A DNA stretch of 64,000 bases from Culex pipiens pallens (taxonomy: Eukaryota > Arthropoda > Insecta > Diptera > Culicidae): the NCBI RefSeq assembly GCF_016801865.2, contig NC_068938.1:13798746-13862745 (forward strand), read 5' to 3'. Both the position numbers and the translations under genes were made by a program. Position 1 is the stretch's first letter. Every line of letters begins with the position of its first letter. The notes below the pieces were generated by a model that was not told the DNA's origin, ran no database searches, and was given only the letters and a program-made list of their open reading frames with translations. Shown piece after piece: positions 56,441-64,000 of the stretch.

Positions 56441-57640
56441 TTGATCTAAATCTTTCTATTTTCCACCAATCCATTCGCGATCCATAAATGCTTCAATGAA
56501 CTCATTCTTTTTTTGCGGCCAATAGGTCAATCAAATCCCACCCGTGGGGAACTAATTGACACCTACCACACTATCAACCAAACACCGGGGTGTCCATTTC
56601 TCACCTGCGTTGTGGTGGGGGAGAGGGATTTTGATGAAACACAGTAGGATTTCACTTTAGTGTGTGATTTTGTGGCTTGTTTTGTGGGTGGTAACGCACG
56701 CGGGACACAAAGGCTCTCTTTTTTTTTTGCTGCTCCAGCCGCTGTCCCAGCTTGTGGAGTGTAAAATCGAAAAGCCGACACAAAATAATGGTTCTAAATC
56801 AATTACGATTTCACCACACGGGCTCGTCGCTGCTGGGACAAAAATTGCCACCGGAAAGTGGCCACCGCCGTTTCAGCTGGCTGAGCTGCCTAATTAGTGG
56901 TGCATTTTACAATTTCCAGTGAAGCTGCAGTTTGCGGTTTGCAAGGTTTCACGCTTCGATAGTTTGATTTTCTTCCAGTAATTGGGCTGAATTGATTTTG
57001 AATTCAGGTAAATGCGCTATGGAAGTTCAATTTGCACTTTTTGAAAGAACTCGGCGTTCTAATCAACTTACATTTTATTCTCCAACCTAAAAACAAGTCT
57101 GTTTCTGAGCACAGCAAGACCTAAGTCAGCCGCAGGCTTCGACGAGTATCGTCTAATTAAGGTTGGCTCAAAAAAAGAAGAAGAAACGAGATTAAAAGAA
57201 TCCACCCCTCACACTTTTTGCGTCAAGTTTAACCCTTTTCGTCTAATCCAGTGGGGTAGGGGTAAGGAAGGAAAATCCCAAAAAGAAAATCTGACGCTTT
57301 CCTCGCTCACATGGTGCTCTCTGTACTTGTATGACAGCTTCAAGTGGAGGATCGTACATTTTCTCGTAACAAACACACACGCCAGCTTGCTGCAGGCTAT
57401 AAAAGAACAAAGCCCGATTTTTTGCTCGAAACAAGGCTTGACGTATTAATTTTAATTAAATTTATTAAAATCACGCTGCTGAGAAGGGATTTGGTTTCTT
57501 TTTTTCTACTTTGTGTGTGTCTTTTTGGACATTTTGAAGGAGGAGATGTAACGTTTGTCAAATAAGCCTTGCAGAAGCAAAATACTAAATTAGACTTGAT
57601 GGGATCAATGTATTTGAGCATTTGTTGAGTTTAAATCATT
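56441..57640. other. GC-richer unique island
   Basis: Short frames in several phases, none recognisable. Flanked on the right by the long palindrome. Possible regulatory or non-coding exon DNA. Confidence 0.25.
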
Positions 57641-57673
57641 TATCAAAAAAATCCTCGTATTTTTTTATACCAA

Positions 57674-59026
57674 TGGGTAATTCTCCGCCAACTCACACAG
57701 CAGTTGCCCCGACCCCTCTTCGATTTGCGTGAAACTTTGTCCTAAGGGGTAACTTTTGTCCCTGATCACGAATCCGAGGTTCGTTTTTTGATATCTCGTG
57801 ACGGAGGGGCGGTACGACCCCTTCCATTTTTGAACATGCGAAAAAAGAGGTGTTTTTCAATAATTTGCAGCCTGAAACGGTGATGAGATAGAAATTTGGT
57901 GTCAAAGGGACTTTTATGTAAAATTAGACGCCCGATTTGATGGCGTACTCAAAATTCCGAAAAAACGTATTTTTCATCGAAAAAAACACTAAAAAAGTTT
58001 TAAAAATTCTCCCATTTTCCGTTACTTGACTGTAAAAATTTTTGGAACATGTCATTTTATGGGAAATTTAATGTACTTTTTGAATCTACATTGACCCAGA
58101 AGGGTCATTTTTTCATTTAGAACAAAATTTTTCATTTTAAAATTTCGTGTTTTTTCTACTTTTGCAGGGTTATTTTTTAGAGTGTAACAATGTTCTACAA
58201 AGCTGTAGAGCAGACAATTACAAAAATTTTGATATATAGACATAAGGGGTTTGCTTATAAACATCACGAGTTATCGCGATTTTACGAAAAAAAGTTTTGA
58301 AAAAGTTGGTCGTCGTCGATCATGGCCGTTCATGGTCACCCGTGACAAACACGGACGATGAAACAAAGAGAAACGCAAAAAGTAACTTTTTCAAAACTTT
58401 TTTTCGTAAAATCGCGATAACTCGTGATGTTTATTAGCAAACCCCTTATGTCTATATATCAAAAATTTTGTAATTGTCTGCTCTACAACTTTGTAGAACA
58501 TTGTTACACTCTAAAAAATAACCCTGCAAAGTTAGAAAAAACACGAAATTTTAAAATGAAAAATTTTGTTCTAAATGAAAAAATGACCTTTCTGGGTCAA
58601 TGTAGATTCGAAAAGTACATTAAATTTCCCATAAAATGACATGTTCCAAAAATTTTTACAGTCAAGTAACGGAAAATGGGAGAATTTTTAAAACTTTTTT
58701 AGTGTTTTTTTCGATGAAAAATACGTTTTTTCGGAATTCTGAGTACGCCATCAAATCGGGCGTCTAATTTTACATCAAAGTCCCTTTGACACCAAATTTC
58801 TATCTCATCACCGTTTCAGGCTGCAAATTATTGAAAAACACCTCTTTTTTCGCATGTTCAAAAATGGAAGGGGTCGTACCGCCCCTCCGTCACGAGATAT
58901 CAAAAAACGGACCTCGGATTCGTGATCAGGGACAAAAGTTACCCCTTAGGACAAAGTTTCACGCAAATCGAAGAGGGGTCGGGGCAACTTTTCCCGATTT
59001 CGTGTGAGTTGGTAGAGAATTACCCC
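57674..59026. mobile_element. TGGGTAATT foldback MITE: near-perfect palindrome
   Basis: Two arms of about 638 bp (57674-58306 and 58385-59026) around a loop of about 78 bp that contains GATCATGGCCGTTCATGGTCACCC. The ends TGGGTAATTCTC and GAGAATTACCCCA are inverted copies. Mirror-image ORFs of 71 and 70-73 codons appear on opposite strands at matching distances from the axis, showing how little the arms have diverged. No protein-coding function is likely. Transcription across it would give a long hairpin RNA. Six other partial copies are in the window. Confidence 0.92.
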
Positions 59027-59695
59027 AATGTAATTGTAAAAGTTAAAAGAAAATATTGTCCAACAATCACCAAACTACCCTAGAATCCTTCATCATCTGG
59101 TATGTCAGCTGACGCAATTGGTAAGATTATTCGCACTGCTGGGGCACCGCAAACAAGAGCTTATTATGTTTACTCAAAAGCTCAAACCCCCTCCCCCTAG
59201 CAGCAATTTAGACACACATAACTTAATTTCGTCAGCATCGACATCCATCGGCGGGGAGATTTTCGGCAAAGTTTGGCGTGCCATGCTGCTGCTGTGGTAG
59301 TGGTTGTGTACTGCGCCAACGAGGAATGTTGTTGTTTTCGGGTCAAAGGCCAAGCGCAGCAATTTGAAGAATTTCCCAGCCAGATTTTGGCGAGCGAAAT
59401 ATCCGCGAGACAACTGACCGCATAAATTTTCTGGAATTAATATGGTTTCAATTTAAATGCCTTACTGGGTTTGGTTAAATGGCAGCGTCTAATAAACATA
59501 ACCTTTCCATAGCATAATTTATAAGAACGGCATTTTCATGCAACTTATGATAAATGTTTAAACAACAAATTAAAAAAAAATGGAAAAAGTCAAAATAAAA
59601 CGATAGAAACTGTGGAACAGAAAGATAAAGTTCAAATCAACGTTATCAATTCGCAAGAAATTCATTTAAAATTTAAAAATGTTCAAGAAGCCCTA
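59027..59695. other. Unassigned unique DNA
   Basis: GC-richer block at about 59100-59420 with chance frames; otherwise AT-rich. Confidence 0.3.
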
Positions 59696-60142
59696 CCCGG
59701 GCAGACGGTAATAACAAAATTCATGACATTTCAATAACAAATACTGTTAAAATAACAGATAGTGTTATGGATTCTTCTTGAAAAACTCATGTTTGCATAA
59801 GAGTTTAATAACAGTTTATTTTATCATAACAAAATTTGTTATTTGTCTGATATTGGTTGAAAGCCAAACCAGCTGGAGGATAACATTTTTTGTTATGGAA
59901 GAATACCTCCAACTGTTATTGGGATGATTGGATTAGTTGTTAAAATAACAAAAAATAATAACAAAGATTTGTTCGAAGAATAACTTAAAATGTTATTAGT
60001 CTGTTATTATAATAACAATCGAATAACAAAAAAATCATAGCGACAAATAACAAATCTTGTTATAAATAACATAATATGTTATTGGCCAAGTATTTTCAAA
60101 CATCAAAAAATGTTATTCCCAAGTTATTTCCGTCTGCTCGGG
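59696..60142. mobile_element. CCCGAGCAGACGG MITE, copy E
   Basis: Complete 447-bp copy, inverted relative to A, B and D: CCCGGGCAGACGGTAATAAC to TTATTTCCGTCTGCTCGGG, with TA on both flanks. Confidence 0.9.
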
Positions 60143-61685
60143 TAATCTTAAATATGAAGACGAAACTGAAGCGTATTTTATGTGTTTTTGTAATTTGCAT
60201 AAACTGTTTTTTTTTTCTTATCCTAATTTATTTTCCGTTAAAAATTTGTGGTAAAAGATTTTATGCAGATCATTATCATCATTATCAGTTTTGCAATGCA
60301 ATGCAATGCCTAAAAAATCAATATGTCTGATATTTGTAGCCTTGAAAGAAGGACTCTTTCGCAACATTTTTCGGGGTTAATTAAAACAATTTTTAGGAGG
60401 TCCACTGAAATATTTTTTTTAATTTTTTTTTTTTTGTTATTTCTAAGAATATTTCAAAATTGGAATTTTATAAACAGGTACCGTAAGAGTATTTAAAGCA
60501 TTTTGCTGTTATTTTTTTACCGTCAGTCAGTTTTTTATTCAAATACAAAATGGGGTCCAAAGCTCTATGTTTATTTCCACTTAGAACGACCTGACCAAGA
60601 AATCCTGTCAAGAAAAGCCACGATCTAAGTTTATCAAATAGCAATTTTGAACGACTAAAAAAAACTCATCAAATTTCTAAGAAAACTTGTTGAAATAATG
60701 CAAAAAAACAAAAACAAAGCTAAATGATCGAACGGCTAGGGGATGCAGAATCACTTGCAAAACATTGAAGTTTCAAGGCAATTTGAGGGTTCAGTAAAAT
60801 CTGCTTGATATAAACAACAAAAAAGTGTTAGTTAAGATTAGTAGTGTAAGCAGAACAAAAAAAAACCCTTGACACAAAAAATAAAATAATTTTAAAACAG
60901 CTTAATTCAATTTAAAGAAGTTTCTTAACATTTGTTAATAATAATCCTTAAAAAAACAATTAACACTAAAAACTACTTCTTGCTTATTTATGTTTTGTAT
61001 TCGGAATCAAATTAAATTAAACACAATTTTTTTATTTAAATCAAAATAATACCAAAAATATGTTCTGGAATTATGAGTAGAAAACAAAAAAAAGTTCATT
61101 TGTTACTGCTATTTTCACTGTGAATTTACAATCAATCACCTTAAATTTCTTAAAACATTGTTTAAATCAATACCTTCAAACATGAGTTTTAAATTTCCCA
61201 TGCACTTTTGCAACTGCTTCCAAAATGCTAGTTAAAATAAAGTGTTAAAATAAGTGTTTGAAAAAATAATCGAAGTTTATATGCACTGAGGTACATTTGA
61301 CAATAGATTTCTATAGAATTTCGATGCAATTCACGGTATTTACCAGTTTACAAAGTAAAGGACATATCTTTTCGCGAAAAATCAGTTACGATAATTATGA
61401 CTCGTGAAAGAAAAAATTGATTGAAACTTAATTTTAAATTACTTTAATATTTAATTTATTGTTTTTATTTTTCTTTTAGTTTCTATTTAGTTACACTGTA
61501 ACTTGGGTCTTGTCCGCAGTTTTCTCTCGCACTTGGCAACAAGAATTCCAAAAACTAGGCAACCAGTTTTTGTTTAACACTTAAACGGTTGGGTAGTTAT
61601 TTGACCTCTATTTTTTCTTTAAAGTCTCATAACTTGTGGTAGAATTGACCAATTTTTATGCAGATTTGTCTATATTTTAAACTAT
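60143..61685. other. Unassigned AT-rich DNA
   Basis: About 1.5 kb with no supported gene, repeat boundary or RNA. Confidence 0.4.
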
Positions 61686-61689
61686 CAGA

Positions 61690-62090
61690 TGGTGGACCTC
61701 TCACCCAGTCGGCTTGGGTTCGATCCCAGACGGTCCCGGTGGCATTTTTCGAGACGAGATTTTTCTGACCACGCCTTCCGTCCGACGGGGAAGTAAATGT
61801 TGGCCCCGGTATAACCTAAAGGGTTAGGTCGTTAGCTCAATCCAGGTGTAGGAGTCGTCTCCCTGGGTCCTGCCTCGGTGGAGTCGCTGTTAGGCAGTTG
61901 GACTCACAATCCAAAGGTCGTCAGTTCGAATCCCGGGGTGGATGGAAGCTTAGGTTTAAATAGAGGTTTGCAATTGCCTCAACAATCAAGCCTTCGGACA
62001 CCTAGTTTCGAGTAGGAATCTCGCAATCGAGAACGCCAAGGCAAAGCTGTAGAGCGAATAATTTGATTTAGATTTTTTGATGGTGGACAA
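61690..62090 (+). mobile_element. Dimeric tRNA-derived SINE (Twin-like), second copy
   Basis: The first tRNA-related unit ends in GGCTTGGGTTCGATCCCAGACGG (B box, about 61712-61731). After a spacer, the second has TGGACTCACAATCCAAAGGTCG and CAGTTCGAATCCCGG (about 61899-61936). The tail ends GAATAATTTGATTTAGATTTTTT. The second unit matches the minus-strand copy at 6340-6265. Confidence 0.75.
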
Positions 62091-62230
62091 ATATGGTCAA
62101 TTTTTACCGAGGATATTCCGGATTCCGTTAGGGTACCTCGGCCAACCTTTTTAGGTACTTGGTCAATATAAAAAAAACTTTTCGCCAGAACGATGTCGGA
62201 AATGATAAAAAAAAACTTCAAGGAATCATT

Positions 62231-62627
62231 CTACACCCAAAGTTGAAGAACGAGAGGATAGTCCTCACGAAAAGAAACGCGAGGAAAGTACTATTTTGCG
62301 AGAGTATAGTCCTCTCGCGTGTTCATTCGTTCATTGGAACAGTACATCCTATTAAGTGGCTTATATGGACACATGACCGCCACTTTATCACCGAACCACG
62401 GTGGCCCATACGGCAAAGGCACGGTTCAATATGCCGAAGGTCTTGGGTTCGAGTCTCGGTATCGGTACTTTTTTTTGATAGATGAACTTTTTATGAAGAT
62501 GAACCCATAAGTAAAGTACTCTCGGTTATTTCGGGATTTATCCTCTCAGTTCGCACACAGTACCATTTTACTACCGAATCGTGCTCTTTATTCTCTCGTA
62601 TACCGATGCCCAGTTCTGGGTGTAGTA
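62231..62627. mobile_element. TIR element (CTACACCCA) carrying a tRNA-like unit
   Basis: Inverted ends CTACACCCAAAGTTG (left) and CAGTTCTGGGTGTAG (right). Subterminal words GAGAGGATAGTCCTC and TATCCTCTC recur. A tRNA-related unit (about 62396-62466) with GGTTCGAGTCTCGG as B box and a following T8 run sits inside, probably a SINE inserted into, or captured by, the element. Confidence 0.5.
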
Positions 62628-62637
62628 GATCATACAC

Positions 62638-62898
62638 CATCAAATCCCTTTGACACAAAATTTCCAAATTTCTTCACCTTTTCAGGCTACACATTATTGA
62701 AAAACATGTCTTTTTACACAGGTTCAAAAATTGAAGGGGTCGTACCACCCCTCCGTTACGAGACATCAAAAAACGGACCTCGGATTCGTGATCAGGAACA
62801 AAAGTCACCCCCAAAAGTTAGGACAGACTTTCATGCAAATCGAAGTGGGATCGGGGCAACTTTTCCCGATTTCGTGTGAGTTGGTATAGAATTACCCA
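62638..62898. mobile_element. TGGGTAATT-family MITE, right-arm fragment
   Basis: From CATCAAATCCCTTTGACAC through GGGGTCGTACCACCCCTCCGT to the intact terminus GTGTGAGTTGGTATAGAATTACCCA. Confidence 0.8.
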
Positions 62899-63180
62899 TG
62901 GATGTTTTGAATGTGGTATATGATAACAAACAGTATAAATCAACAGAAAATTATGTAATGCATCATTTAATTAAGCAATTTAAATTCTCAAGTTTTTATA
63001 ATGCACCCAACTGGCAGTCGCATGATTGTGATGCATGGCGGCATGAAAGTATATCAGAATCTGCATGAAATCTGTCCTCATGCATTTTTTGCAATATAGG
63101 AGTATGACATTTTTGCCCGTTACCGACAATTATCGACATTACCGACGGCTTTTTGGTTGTATTTCACAAAAAAAAAACAC
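62899..63180. other. Unassigned AT-rich DNA
   Basis: No supported feature. Confidence 0.35.
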
Positions 63181-63185
63181 TCAGT

Positions 63186-63256
63186 AGAACGAGGATTGAA
63201 CCACCAACTTCTAGATTATTGATCCGACACGCTGCCACCGCGCCATGGACGCTGGA
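63186..63256 (-). pseudogene. tRNA-Met-like pseudogene or SINE head
   Basis: On the minus strand: GGCGCGGTGGCAGCGTGTCGG (A-box region), ATCAATAATCTAGAAG (anticodon arm, resembling elongator tRNA-Met CATAATCTGAAG but with an extra base) and GGTTCAATCCTC (B box). A T-run follows at about 63178-63168. The anticodon arm pairs poorly, so it is not a working tRNA. Confidence 0.55.
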
Positions 63257-64000
63257 TGAAAAGAGAGTGGAAGAGCACCAACATATGCTTCTCTTTGGAG
63301 TGTTGCTCGGGGACGGGCCAGCATTATATGTGTTGGTGAGAACTGCAGATCGCTGAATTTTTTACAAGCGGGCAAAAATGATCTACGGGCTTGCTGCAAA
63401 AAATGTTATAAAATGTGACATTTTCTGCAGCAAATCCAATGTTGCAGATTTTGAGATATATTTTTCCTTTGGGTGTGGTTGTAGAAGAATTTTCAGATAA
63501 TTAATTGTTCAATTGGATACGATAACCTAAAGCATACATCTTTCATCAAGAACTTTAGATTATTCAATAGAGCTAAAATAAAGAAAACATTTTTTTTAAA
63601 TAAAAAAAAACAAATCTAATTTGTTTTGGAGATAACGATGGCTTTAAATACATTTTTAACACCAAGGAGAATTCGTGAACTCTGAATGCGCAGTTCTTCA
63701 AAATACAACTGGCATGATTTTGATATGAACATTAAATCGACACTCATTCCAACATCAACCGCAAATCGCTGCCACCTGGACACTATTCAATCCCAGCCCC
63801 GTCAGCGACCGTTTTGGTCAGCAAAGTAATCGCCCAGTGTAAAGCAATATACATTGTTGCATTTGCTTCAAAATTACACACCTCAAGCGCAAGCTCAACC
63901 TTCGGGTAGGTCAATTATTGTCCGCAAAACCACCACCTGGCGCAATCAATCCACGTGTGCCCGGCCATTGTCGCCGACAACCGCAAAAGCACAAATCCCA
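63257..64000. other. Unassigned DNA, GC-richer at the right edge
   Basis: AT-rich until about 63700, then a GC-richer block continuing to the window edge. No frame shows family features; a gene starting beyond the edge cannot be excluded. Confidence 0.3.

Overview
The window looks like a stretch of culicine mosquito genome, most likely Culex. It is AT-rich and dominated by short non-autonomous transposons. It also holds dimeric tRNA-derived SINEs of the 'Twin' type known from Culex, an RTE-type non-LTR retrotransposon, and two divergent chemosensory ionotropic-receptor (IR) genes. Species assignment is inference; no marker gene proves it.

Genes. I can support only two host genes, both IRs on the minus strand: one at 3541-1913 (542 aa if unspliced) and a paralogue at 30937-29306 (543 aa). 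They share a signal peptide, split ligand-binding lobes, three membrane segments, an EAYLAKMISFM pore-exit motif and an identically spaced S2 cysteine trio. The first IR can be extended in phase through a 71-bp intron and a 201-bp intron into two more exons. These add an acidic cytoplasmic tail and give a 666-aa model. A frameshifted relic of a third IR lies between them at about 20.6-20.9 kb on the plus strand. Together they look like an eroding IR cluster inflated by transposons.

The most notable element is an apparently complete RTE-type retrotransposon at 9394-12808. It is flanked by a 9-10 bp target-site duplication and has an uninterrupted endonuclease/reverse-transcriptase frame and a 26-nt 3' UTR. 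Its first 205 nt can be folded by eye into an HDV-like self-cleaving ribozyme: a nested double pseudoknot with a CTGA catalytic junction, whose P1 begins at the element's 5' end. The coding frame has no ATG ahead of the conserved endonuclease start.

Mobile and repeat layout: a 9-bp satellite (1-829); two hAT-type elements with perfect 8-bp duplications (4417-5867, 22605-23353); a foldback family with 4-bp duplications (26207-27900, 36678-38704); five copies of a CCCGRGCAGACGG-ended family (39-60 kb); seven copies or fragments of a TGGGTAATT-ended family, including a near-perfect palindrome with 638-bp arms (57674-59026); two CCCGGGAAA-rich elements plus a fragment; two poly-C MITEs; a TIR element with an internal 164-bp tandem repeat (50205-51078); and tRNA-derived SINEs near 6.1-6.5, 61.7-62.1, 62.4 and 63.2 kb.

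Between the repeats lie more GC-rich unique islands (about 8.8-9.2, 14.5-15.5, 19.3-20.2, 24.4-26.2, 33.8-36.1, 39.5-42.0, 46.8-48.6, 51.3-52.6, 56.4-57.6 and 63.7-64.0 kb). They lack convincing ORFs but carry homeodomain-type TAATTA clusters and microsatellites, so they are candidate regulatory or intronic DNA. I saw no rRNA, no functional tRNA and no CRISPR.
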